Assembly (NCBI GenBank): GCA_963277665.1
Contig: OY728136.1
Location: 1,972,154,576-1,972,218,575, forward strand
DNA from: Viscum album
Taxonomy: Eukaryota > Streptophyta > Magnoliopsida > Santalales > Viscaceae
DNA length: 64,000 nt
Reading direction: 5' to 3'
Shown piece by piece: positions 48,826-57,878 of this stretch (its first letter is position 1; every line of letters begins with the position of its first letter). The position numbers and the translations under genes were made by a program. The notes beneath the pieces were generated by a model. It ran no database searches and was not told the origin of the DNA. It saw only the letters and a program-made list of their open reading frames with translations.

Positions 48826-49671
48826 TTACAAGGGGTTATTACATATCCGAGAGTGAATCACACAACACATATCACCATTCACTATTGCTTCACAACAATT
48901 AGGAATTGTAAAAGACCAAAACACACTCGTCTCACTGGAAGCCTTCTTGGACAACACATCTGCAACTTGATTTTCTTTTCGATATGTGTGGGAGACGTCC
49001 AAATTGAGATGAGCACTCTTGTTGAGACACTCATCCCAAAGAGTTAGAATTTTCCACGGTACATTCTGTGTCCTTTCATTCAATGCTTTCATAGAAACCT
49101 CAGAGTCAGATTCAAACCACAATGGTGTCATGTTGTACCGAACAACATAATCAATTGCATATATCATGGCCAATAACTCAGCCTCATACGCCGTTTTAAT
49201 TCCAGTAAAGCGATAAAAACACCCCTTGATGAATCCATGATGAGTACGAAAGACACCTCCACATCCCGAGGGGCCGGGCGTTCCTATCGCAGCCCCATCT
49301 ACATTAACTTTTAACCATGATGCAATTGGTGGAAACCATCGAATGTATTTAACCATTATGGGTTTCTTCAGTTGACCTGCAACACCCAACAGTCTATGAA
49401 TGTTCAACTCTAGGATCGTGTTAAACATACCTCCAGGTTTCACAACTGATGCAGCATAGACCTCCTTGTGTAGCGCCATCATCCCAGCATAAATAGAAGG
49501 CTTCATTTCATTGAACAGTAACTGATTGCGGTCATTCCAGATGTTAGATTCCACTTCCGCAGCTGCTGCAAGTAGCAGGTGGAAAACCTGCTCACTGTAA
49601 TTGCCCATACAAAGTGCCTTCATGCACTCTTCAAACTGGTTGTTTCTGTCAAATTCCATATCAAACAGCAT
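48826..49671 (-). pseudogene. LINE RNase H domain (281-codon open frame)
   Basis: Still open over 281 codons. Residues of about 135 onward read LKVNVDGAAIGTPGPSGCGG (first catalytic D), then AYEAELLAMIYAIDY (E), WFESDSEVSMKAL (D), and YRKENQVADVLSKKA, the order of plant-type RNase H at the C-terminus of L1 elements and related At1g65750-like proteins. The N-terminal 130 residues (WNDRNQLLFNE etc.) are the linker after the zinc region. It would cleave RNA in RNA:DNA hybrids. The fourth catalytic aspartate fits VADVLS. Upstream RT is in other frames, so this is a fragment, although unusually well kept. Confidence 0.85.
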
Positions 49672-49986
49672 TCCAATATATTCCCAAAGTGTATGTGCAA
49701 AGTCACATGCAATGAAAAAATGATTTGTACTCTCTTCATCATGTTGGAAGAGACATCAAATGGAGGGCATATTAAATCCAGCCTTCTTAAGTCGATCCTG
49801 AGTGGCCAGACTTCCTTTCCAAATTCTCCAGAGCAACACAAACCATGAAGGATGAATGAAAGATTTATTAAACTTCATTAACCACACTGGTGGTTGGGTA
49901 GCAGCACCACATTCAAGTTTGTAAAACTCATTTGCATTAAATTTCCCCCACTGATTGTGCTTCCATATGATAGTATCATAGTCCAT
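49672..49986 (-). pseudogene. LINE zf-RVT zinc-binding region
   Basis: FNANEFYKLEC, VWLMKF, SWFVLLWRIWKGSLATQDRL and KKAGFN follow the zf-RVT pattern FYxxL-W-F-FLWRLLxGxLPTxDRLxxRG. This region links RT to RNase H in plant LINEs. The frame is lost near 49756, so the zinc ligands in the next part are only partly in register. Confidence 0.75.
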
Positions 49987-49998
49987 GAAGTTATAATT

Positions 49999-50604
49999 CT
50001 AAATGTCCAAACTGATCTGATGAGGAATTGTGTCAAACCTAGAAATCTGTGATAGCAGTCTTGTAATTGACATGTGAGTGTCTTCTATAGGGACAACAAC
50101 GACATCCTGCAATGGTGCATCCAGCCATACGGTGGTCCAACAGTTATGTTGTGAGTCCCTACTCACAATCCACTTGGTGTCATGTGTGAGTTTCCTGAAA
50201 GAAGACTTAAGAGATATCCAAACAGAGGATGTGAGGTGATAACTGTATCCATTGAAGAGCCATCCCTTGAATCTATTCCATAAGAACTCAAGATAATTAT
50301 AACTCGATATAAGATTCCAAATGAATTTCCCAATCAGTCCATCATTAAAAATTCTGAGATCTTTGATTCCAAGGCCTCCCATTTCGATCGGTTTAATGCA
50401 CTCAGACCATGCAATATTGACCAGCTTCCTCTCATGAACAGAGCCTGTCCATATAAAATTTATGATCATTCCTTGAATCTCCATCACAAGACCTCTAGGC
50501 CATTTATAGAGTGAGAAAGAGTAGACAAACTTAGAAGTGATCAAATAGTTAACCTGACACACCCTTGCAGCCTGGGACATGGATTTTCCTTTCAATTGGG
50601 CCAT
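49999..50604 (-). pseudogene. LINE reverse transcriptase, C-terminal part
   Basis: Open for 201 codons. MAQLKGKSMSQAARVCQVNY, INFIWTGSVHERKLVNIAW and KPIEMGGLGIKDLRIFNDG are the standard blocks between RT and zf-RVT in plant LINEs (SxAGRxxLI..., FLWxG...KxHxVxW, GGLGIxxLxxxNxA). A second part (FRKLTHDTKWIVSRD) follows. Confidence 0.85.
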
Positions 50605-51427
50605 TTGATTGATAATGCCTATTCGTATACTTTCAAGGTGTTTCCTCTTTACCTTTCCCTAAAATAAAGCCACTCCAAGATAATTAAAAGGATGTGAGGC
50701 CCTCTTAATGCCAAGCCTCCTGGTTATCCTGTTTTTTTGTTGATGCTCACACCATCACCAAAGACAATGGAGGATTTATCCCAATTTATGACCTGCCCAA
50801 AAACTTCCTCATAATGGGAAAAGATCCCCTTGATAACAGTAATGGTCTTTTTTGAGGCCTGAACAAAAAAGAGTATGTCATCTGCATACAAAAAATGTGA
50901 AGGGACCAGATTGTACCTGCCATCTTTTATTTACTTGTACATTCCAAGTTGAGTCAGCTCATTAATACATTTTCTCAGGTAATCTTCAGCAATGGAAAAT
51001 AGAATCCCTGACATAGGATCACCCTGCCTCACACCCCTGTTTCACTGAAAAAAACCTTTAGGTTCCCCATTAATAAGAATGGACAGTTTTGAAGATTCAC
51101 GGATGGAATTAATAATCTTGATGACTTCCTTTGAGAAACCATACCTTCAAAGGATGTAAAAAAGAAATCCCCATTTCAGTGTATCAAAAGATTTTGATAT
51201 ATCAACTGTGAAGGCAAAGTTGCCATCCTTCATTGGTCTTCTCATCAAGTTTACTCCTTCCGATGCTATGTACAAACAGTGTTGAATGCTTCGCCCAGGG
51301 ATGAAACCAAATTGGTTCATTGATATATGTTCCTTCATAATCTCCCATGTCCTATTCATGAGGATCTTGATAATGACTTTAGGAATTGTGTTCCCAAGAG
51401 CCACTGGTCTGTAGTCCCTGATGTGTG
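50605..51427 (-). pseudogene. LINE reverse transcriptase core
   Basis: RDYRPVALGNTIPKVIIKIL, NQFGFIPGRSIQHCL and FAFTVDISKSFDTLKW (51404-51147) are RT blocks 1-3; then RQGDPMSGILFSIAEDYLR near 51030-50975 and the active-site box YADDILFF at 50888-50865. Both catalytic aspartates of YADD are kept. FDTLKW stands for the family's AFDTL/AFDxVxW. A frameshift lies at about 51147 and a stop near 50935. The insertion begins just upstream of RDYRP, so fingers and endonuclease are missing. Confidence 0.85.
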
Positions 51428-51678
51428 TTTTCGTTCAAGGTTAATTAATGTTTAAAGAATTAATTAACGTATATTGGAATCGATAAAAAGGGTATTAAAT
51501 AATCTAATAAATCTCTTTAAATGGTTTTGTGCTTATAGGATACCTAGTCTTTGAAGTGGCAGCCCGAAGTCTGAGAGACGTTAGCTGTAGTTGTGACTAA
51601 GACTAGGTTATGCCCATAGTGTGGTTGTGAGATATAGTATATTTTATACGTGTTGTGTTTCTATACGCTACTCCACCC

Positions 51679-51699
51679 TGTCAGTAAGTGAAACTGACA
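51679..51699 (+). other. Hairpin in element D left LTR
   Basis: TGTCAGT (51679-51685) and ACTGACA (51693-51699), a perfect 7-bp stem with a 7-base loop. The right LTR has TGTTAGT/ACTAACA at 59892-59912, also perfect. Confidence 0.7.
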
Positions 51700-52851
51700 C
51701 CTCAGGGATTCTTAGCCCTGGGGGTGTTTTCTCCAACATTCTGGTGGGAGGATGAATGGCTGACAACCCCCTTTTTCCCTGCTCTCTTCTCTTGGTAGAT
51801 ACTTGTGCCATTGGCACAATGGTTAGTTTTCCCCATATATTGGTGTTGAGGTTTGTAGTGGTTTGTGATTATTTCCACACATATATTCTAGATATGGTAT
51901 CCTATGGGAAAATATAGGTGTAATGTGTATAGGATGTGATGGATTGAGGATCCTTTCTCGCTATATGGGCTGTAATGGATTGAGATATAATTCCTGACGT
52001 ATGATACACGTTATGAGATCTGTGGTGGCTCCTGGAAACTACCTCGTTACTTTTGGTTTTGAGGATGGTGTGGTGATTAGCCCAGGTGTATGTGGGCAAG
52101 CCATTGTGGTGCACGTGGTGCAGATTGTAGAGCTTAGCCCAGGTGTATTCGAGAAGGCCTTTGGAGAGAGATGCACAGGAAATTTTTCGTTGGGGAAAAG
52201 TGAAAAAATAGTGGGGAAGTAGTAGCAGGGTACCCCTGATATTCTTTTCTATATGCTATATTCTTGTATGCGTGACATGGTGAGAGTAGGCACAGTGAGG
52301 GTGTGGGAACTTAGTATAACTGTTCGGTGATGAGTTAGTTTCACTTGGTGATCACTGTTCTATAGAATTCTTTCCTTACTTTTTCACGAGAGACATTAGG
52401 GAGGATCCTACTGAGTATACTGTTATACTCACCCTATGTATATATAAACTGTTTTTCAGGGCACTGGGAGCAGGTTGGAGATTAAGCAGGTTTCTACTAG
52501 CACGGGGTTGGATGTGCTGTTCAGTCTTGTGGTCTCTGTCGTTTTACATCCTTTTGGGTACTTGTAGTTTTCCCTTTCAGTTGTAGTACTTTTTTATGGA
52601 ATTTCTTATATCTACTTGGTTTTCTTTTAAATTTCAGTTCTGAATTGGAGTTGCTTGGTGTTTATCTTATATCTCTCTTCTTCATGTGTTCTCTAAGAGG
52701 GTAATGCCTCCCATTTATGTGTTTATTATACCCTCGGTGCAAGTCTCCAAACCCGGGGCCTAGTGGAGGCGGGACTCGGGGGTCATTATCTCCCTTATCA
52801 CATTGATGTCCCAGGAGGGGTACACTTTGTGGGGAGGGGGTCGTGACAGAG

Positions 52852-52863
52852 TGGTGTCAGAGG
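52852..52863 (+). other. Primer-binding site of element D
   Basis: TGGTGTCAGAGG, three bases after the LTR end, matches the initiator-Met site TGGTATCAGAG apart from G for A at position 5. Confidence 0.8.
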
Positions 52864-53069
52864 TCTCGTTGAGGGATAGGATGGAGTTTGGAGTAAAGCA
52901 CATGTGTGGTTGCATGGGTTTGTAGGGAAACAGTGTAATTCATGTTTAGCAAGTGAGGTAAACACTGGAGACCAGCTGAGACATAGGTATTTAGGTCCCC
53001 CTATGATCTGATGCACAGACCCTTATGTTTACACTGGCTACTAAACAAGGTGATACTAGTTCCAGGGTA

Positions 53070-53235
53070 GTGACATAGGAAAGGATCATGCATAATTCTT
53101 CATTGTGCATTTTTTTAATGGGTAGACCTTGGGATAGGTTAACCTAAAATGAATAAAAATAAAAAAAATTAATTAATAAATTTTGAGACTTCCATATTCT
53201 AGGCTTAGGAGCTATATGTGTTTTTTTATTTTTCA
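53070..53235 (+). other. Possible short intron near the gag start of element D
   Basis: A candidate first exon (ATG at 53028, reading MFTLATKQGDTSS) ends TCCAGG|GTAGTGAC near 53070. After about 165 AT-rich bases there is a strong acceptor, TTTTTTTATTTTTCAG|GTCTGGC, ending at 53235. Gag-like coding is clear after it. The donor is only fair, and a start in the open frame beginning at 53218 is possible too. Confidence 0.35.
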
Positions 53236-54336
53236 GGTCTGGCTCCAGGTCGACATCCTCATCAGTTTTTCGTAGAAGTTGTCCAGCAGGCTATTCCAAC
53301 AGGTCGTCGCAGGGTAGAGGTTGATGATGATGACACTTGGAGGAAGAAACTCCGAGAGTTTCAGCACCGGAGTCTGCAGATGTATGAGGGCTATGTTTTA
53401 GATGTAGTCATGGAAGACTGGTTGGAGGAGTTCGAGTTAAGATTCAGTTTGATCCGTGCATGGAAGGAGTACTGGGTTTCCTTAGCTGTGACGATGATGT
53501 GTGGAGTAGCAAGGCAGTGGTGGTTGTTGTTCCTCATCTCATGGGAGGAATTCCGAGACAAGTTCAGAGTTGAGTTCCTTTCCTCGACATCAAAGGTGTC
53601 CAGTCACTAGAAGCTTCTTACCCTTCGACATGAGAGCTCCCATGTTTGAGTGTTTGGAATCCTTTACCGGAACATTTTACGATATGCTTCATACCTGCTA
53701 CCCGATGAGGAGGACAAGACGATGAATTTTGAGGAGGCTTTGCATCCATATATCCAGCGCCAAGTCACCCCATTTATACGAAAGACATACCTTGAGGTTC
53801 TGGAGAGGGCCGAGGTGGTCGAGATGACTTTTTCCAGGACTAGATCATCACGAGAGGGGAATTAGCCCGATTCATCACAAAAAGAGCTACGGTCCAGGGT
53901 TCCCGGTTTTCATGGCAGAAGAGTTTTTGTTCAGCTGGGGGTAGGTCCCAACCATTCACATATTATTTCTCCAGAGGCAGCAACTCTCAGGCCTTTTCCA
54001 AGGTATCTGGTGATTGTTTTTCTTGTGGTGGTCGTGGACATCAGAAGCGGGAGTGCCGGAACTTTCAGAGCGGTCATCGTGCACTGGGCGCTACGCTCCA
54101 GGTTCCTCCTTTGAGGCAGTTCCAGCCAATGCAGCAGCATCCAGTTGCGCCAGCTTTAGATCACCAGAGGGGAGATGGGGCAGGCAGAGGACAACCCCAT
54201 GATGCACCCCATCCTTAGAGAGCATAGCACGATCGTGGTGGTGGTCTTCATCTAGGTCAGAGAGGATGTGGAAGAGGTCGTGGTCAGCTTCATGCTCTAG
54301 CGTTGCCAGCACCAGACGAGCCAGCTGTGGTTCAAG
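53218..54336 (+). pseudogene. Gag polyprotein region of element D
   Basis: An open frame to 53610 contains WLEEFELRFSLIRAW and CGVARQWW, the retrotransposon gag domain (WLxxLExIF...GxAxxWW). In the same frame 53650-53865 continues with NFEEALHPYIQRQV and YLEVLERAEVVE, the usual end of that domain. A zinc knuckle CFSCGGRGHQKREC (C-x2-C-x4-H-x4-C, 54015-54056) follows in another frame, then a proline/glutamine/glycine-rich tail. Gag would form the particle and bind the RNA. Stops at 53608 and 53863 and at least one frameshift disable it. Confidence 0.85.
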
Positions 54337-54751
54337 GTACCCTTTGTTTGTTTTCTACCTTGTTTTATTCCTTGTTTGATTTATGAGAGACACACTCATT
54401 CATATCAACTACCCTTGTTCATGATTTGGGACATGAGTTAGAGATTCTTCCAGTGCCCTTGGCATTGACTATGCCAGTTGGAGGTTGAGCTGACTTGTTT
54501 GACGCATGTAGAGACTGTGAGCTAGTGTTAGGGAAGAACCTCTCTTGGGGAGATTTCTTATGTTTACGGATATAACCATATGATTTAATACCATCATGGA
54601 TGGGTTGTTTTTAGTGCAGGCTATCGTGGATTTCATTAGAAAGAATGTCAGTTTCTTTGGTGCGGATGGAGAGCGAGTGTTGTTTGTTGGTTAGCCAGAT
54701 CCTCGGATGGGTCACAGGCACGTTCCATCCTTATCGTAAATGGTGGATTAG
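54337..54751 (+). pseudogene. Aspartic protease region of element D
   Basis: THSFISTTLVHDLGHELEIL (from about 54390) is the stretch that normally follows the active-site DSG/DTG in gypsy proteases (DSGATHSFIS). Directly before it the sequence gives FDL and a stop where the active site should be, so the catalytic motif is lost. Later blocks are only partly readable. Confidence 0.65.
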
Positions 54752-55548
54752 ATGATGTTGAGTTCTTCAGAGGTTCAACAGTTGGTGATTCCTAGGGTCT
54801 TACAGGTGTACATTGATGTCTTTCGAGAAGAGGTTGTAACATTACCCCCTCAACGAGAGATCGAGTTTGGGATCGAGCTACAGCCAAGAGCTTCTCCTCT
54901 CTCCTTGTCTCAATATAGGATGGCCTCTTATGAGTTACGCGATTTGGGTATACATCTTGATGGTCTATTGTAGTGATGTTTTGTTCAACCAAGTGTGTCC
55001 TCATGGGGTGCACCATTTCTGTTCATAAATAAGGTCAACGACAGTTTGCGGTTGTGTGTCGAATATCGTCACTTAAACAAAGTGACAATAATGAATCACT
55101 ATCCTCTTCTGCGGATTGATTATTTATTAGATAAACTGAAGGCCACAAGTTGGTTCTCAAAGATCGACTTGAGGTCAATATAAAATCAGATGTGTGTGAA
55201 GGATGAGGATATCCAGAAGAATGTTTTTTTTGTCTTCAGGGGCATTATGAGTTCGTTGTAATGCAGTTTGGATTGACGAATGCTCCATCTGTGTCCATGG
55301 GCTTGATGTATGTTGTGTTCCGTGAGATTTTGGACATGTTTGTGGTAGTTTTCATCGACGACATCCTCGTGTACTCAACATCTGTAGAGTATCATATAAA
55401 TCATCTACGAGCCATTTTGGGAGTTCTTCGTCGACATCAGCTATTTGTGATGTTTTCGAAGTGTGAGTTTTGGGCTCGAGAGGTCCGTTTCTTGAGGCAT
55501 GTTGTGTCCCAATAGGGAGTAGCTTTGGATCCATTGACTATTGAATTA
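54752..55548 (+). pseudogene. Reverse transcriptase of element D
   Basis: Blocks in order: [65 protein letters not shown], then after a one-base frameshift near 55235 [26 protein letters not shown] (55342-55377; active-site aspartates at 55357-55362) and [19 protein letters not shown]. Stops: TAG and TGA at about 54971-54976, TAA at 55181, TAG at 55513. From 55261 on the frame stays continuous to the end of pol. Catalytic residues are kept but the protein cannot be made whole. Confidence 0.9.
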
Positions 55549-56130
55549 GTTCTGTCTTGGGTAGCTCCCAATGAAGTTTTAGAGGTGCGAATATTCCTTG
55601 GTCTCTCAGGATACTACAGGAGGTTCATAGACAATTTCTCATGGGTTGCGACTCCTCTGATAACTTGGACTAGGAAAGATCTGGCTTTCATATAGATTGA
55701 TCAGTGTCGAGCAGATTTCAAGTATTTAATGGAGAAGATAGCAAGTGATCTTGTCCATTGTCTTCCAGCTAACAGAGTTCAGTTTTATGTCTTCTCTGAT
55801 GCTTTACATCTCGGGTTAGGCTGTGTTCTTATGCAACAAAGGTCAATCATTTTTTACTGGTCTTGGTAGTTGCGTCCCCATGAATGCAACTATTCCACCC
55901 ATGATCTTGAGTTGGCAGCTGTGGTGTTTTCTCTGATGTTGTGGAGACATTTCCTCATTGGTGAACACTTGGTGGTTTTCACTCATCATAAGAGTTTGAG
56001 GTATGTTTTCTCCTAGCATGACTTGAACATACAACAACGTCGGTGGATGGAGTTCATATAGGAATACGACTTCAAAATATCATATACACTTGGAAAAGGG
56101 AATGTTATGGCTGATGCACTGAGCTGAAAG
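55549..56130 (+). pseudogene. RNase H of element D
   Basis: Connection and RNase H blocks: FLGLSGYYRRFIDNFS, FYVFSDALHLGLGCVLMQQ (first catalytic D), [19 protein letters not shown] (E), [11 protein letters not shown] (D changed to H in TDHK), RRWMEFI, VMADALS. Stops TAG 55693, TAG 55867, TAG 56014, TAG 56059, TGA 56125, all in one frame. The TDHK-to-THHK change is a missing catalytic residue in addition to the stops. Confidence 0.88.
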
Positions 56131-57460
56131 TCACGGAGTGATGCTATGTGTGAATCTGGCGATTCCTTGAGAGTAATGGAAGAACTGTCAGCATTACATC
56201 TTGATATGGGAGAATATGGGGGTAGAGGATATCTCTTTTAGATGATGTTGCAGTCATACCTGGTGAAAAAGGAGGAATACTCCCAGTTGAGGGATCTTGA
56301 GGTGGAGTTATGTAGAAACCAAGTTGTTTGTGGTGAGGCCCCTGATGGTGGGTCGGAGTATGAACAACACAGAGGGTTGTATCATGGAAGGATTTTTGAT
56401 CCATTTTTGATGCGCGAGACGGTCCTCAGAGAGTTCCATGGTTCTCCTTTAGCGGTTAATCCTGGTGTGACAAAGATGTATCGATCCTTGAGGATTTAGT
56501 TTTGGTGGCCTGGGTTGAAGCGTGCAGTTGTGGGGTTTTTGTCTCGATGTTTAGTCTTCCAGAAGGTGAAGATCGAACATCGTGTTCCTGGTGGTCTTCT
56601 CCAGCCATTAGATATTCTTCATTGGATGTGGAAAGTCATCTCAATTGAGTTTTTTACTGGTTTAACTCAAGATCCAGGAGATTATGATGCTATTTGGGTG
56701 GTAGTGGACCGTTTAACTAAATCAACCCACTTTATAGCAGTCAAGGAGTCAAGCTCAGTAGAAGTTTTGTCTAGGCGATATCTGGAGGAGGTGGTGAGAC
56801 TTCATGGAGTCCCTAGGATGATCATTTCTGATCGAGATCCTCTTGTATCCTCTAGTGTGTGGATAGGTCTCCAACGTGATTTCGGTTCATAGCTATGCCA
56901 TATCACTGCTTTTCATCCTCAAATGGATGGTTAGATGGAGAAAACCATCTGGACTCTTGAAGACATGTTTCTCTCTTGTGTTTTTGATTTTGGAGGTTCA
57001 TGGATGAGGCACTTACCCTTGGTGGAGTTTTCCTACAATAATATCTTCCACACCACTATCGGTATGGCACCGTTTGAAGCCATGTATGGCCGGCCTTTCT
57101 GTTCTCCATTATGCAAGACTAGGGTCAGAGAGTCAGCAATTCTCAGACCATATCTAGTGAAAAATACAACAGAGATGGTTCAGGTGATTCATGAAAGGAT
57201 GAAGGCAGCACATGATCGTCAGAAATCATATGCTGATCAAAGGAGGAGTCCCTTGGAGTTTAATGTTGGGGATCATGCATTCCTACAGGTGACTCCCCGT
57301 CATGGTAAGCGAAGGTTTGGACGTGGAAGTACGATTTCTCCCCGGTTTGTTGGGCCTTTCGAGGTGTTAGCTCGTGTTGGAGCTGTGGCATATCAAGTAG
57401 CACTTCCCCCTCAGAAGAGTCAGATACAAGATGTTTTCCATGTAATACATCTCTGTTATT
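56131..57460 (+). pseudogene. Integrase with GPY/F region of element D
   Basis: Same frame throughout. Zinc-binding region: FHGSPLAVNPGVTKMYRSL with the second histidine replaced (HPG to NPG), and the first cysteine of the pair lost (RCLVFQ region). DDE core: the first acid would lie in the ISIEFFTGL block (D changed to E), the second is kept in SDRDPLV, the third in MEKTIWTLED. SYADQRRSPLEFNVGDHAFL and FVGPFEVLARVGAVAYQVAL (GPY/F) follow. Stops TAG 56239, 56497, 56890, 56932. Order and length are complete for a chromovirus integrase. Confidence 0.9.
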
Positions 57461-57687
57461 ATCTTCATGATGACTCTCACATCATCGATTGGGGAGAGAT
57501 CGATGTTGATGATGATACAACCTTTTATAAGCGACCTGTGGAGATCCAAGACCGCAAGGATAAGGTGTTGCGCGGCCATTCTGTTCCTTTATTTCATGTC
57601 TTTTGGATACACGGTGGCTTAGAGGAGAGTACCTGGGAACGTGAGTAATATATACGTGCTCAGTACCCAGAGTTGTTTTATTTTTGA
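57461..57687 (+). pseudogene. Chromodomain-like C-terminus of element D
   Basis: RPVEIQDRKDKVLRGHSVPL, FHVFWIHGGLEESTWERE, one TAA (57646-57648), then YIRAQYPELFYF and TGA at 57685. Matches the PVxILDRKxKxLRxxxVPxVKVxWxxHxxEEATWExExxxxxxYPELF pattern of Tekay-type chromodomains. The aromatic W of STWE is kept. Confidence 0.82.
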
Positions 57688-57878
57688 CTCTCATCATGTA
57701 TCATTGTAACTTGTGTGGTTATGAAACTTTCATGTTTATGAAATTGTTCCCTTAGTTGCTATGGTGGCTTGCTCTCTTTTGAGAGATATCTCGGTGGGTG
57801 GTTGTTCAGACCCTGTTTTTTTTCCCTTTAAGTGGTTTTTGGATTATCGAGGATGAGAATGTTTTGAGAGGTATCTAA
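57688..57878 (+). other. 3' untranslated end and worn polypurine tract of element D
   Basis: TTATCGAGGATGAGAA (from 57844) is a worn form of the pre-LTR inverted repeat seen in A, B and C, followed by GTTTTGAGAGGTATCTAA up to the LTR at 57879. The purine run is degraded, so plus-strand priming would be poor. Confidence 0.65.

Larger units (their letters stand above)
48749..51427 (-). mobile_element. 5'-truncated plant L1-type LINE inserted in element D LTR
   Basis: A 2.68-kb block absent from the right LTR. The minus strand encodes the second half of a LINE: reverse transcriptase from just before RDYRPVALGN, a zf-RVT zinc region, and an RNase H domain. Flanks TTTCTGTTCATG (48737-48748) and TTTTCGTTCAAG (51428-51439) match 9 of 12, a worn target duplication. 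The 5' end is cut inside RT, as is usual for LINEs. No poly(A) is seen at the 3' end (48749 side); instead there is a small stem-loop. Confidence 0.85.
47467..52459 (+). other. Predicted leader intron in element D left LTR (with LINE inside)
   Basis: Donor TTTGAG|GTATGTGATCC and acceptor ACTGTTTTTCAG|GGCACTGG are close to plant consensus. Both are kept in the right LTR (58368-60673, 2306 bp). The LINE enlarges this copy to 4993 bp. Predicted from signals only. Confidence 0.5.
46963..52848 (+). repeat. Element D, left LTR (5886 bp including a LINE)
   Basis: Aligns with the right LTR on both sides of the LINE at 48749-51427. U3 (to about 47.3 kb) is packed with AACCATG/CATGGTT words and a perfect palindrome at 47251-47269. 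A donor GAG|GTATGTG lies at 47467 and an acceptor CTGTTTTTCAG|GGCACTGG at 52459. A hairpin sits at 51679-51699. Frames of 60-105 codons here are not shared in register with the right LTR. Confidence 0.9.

Noticed and set aside
53931..54312. Antisense frames of about 70 codons over D's gag tail
   Set aside because: They are shadows of the GC-richer zinc-knuckle and proline-rich gag coding on the + strand.
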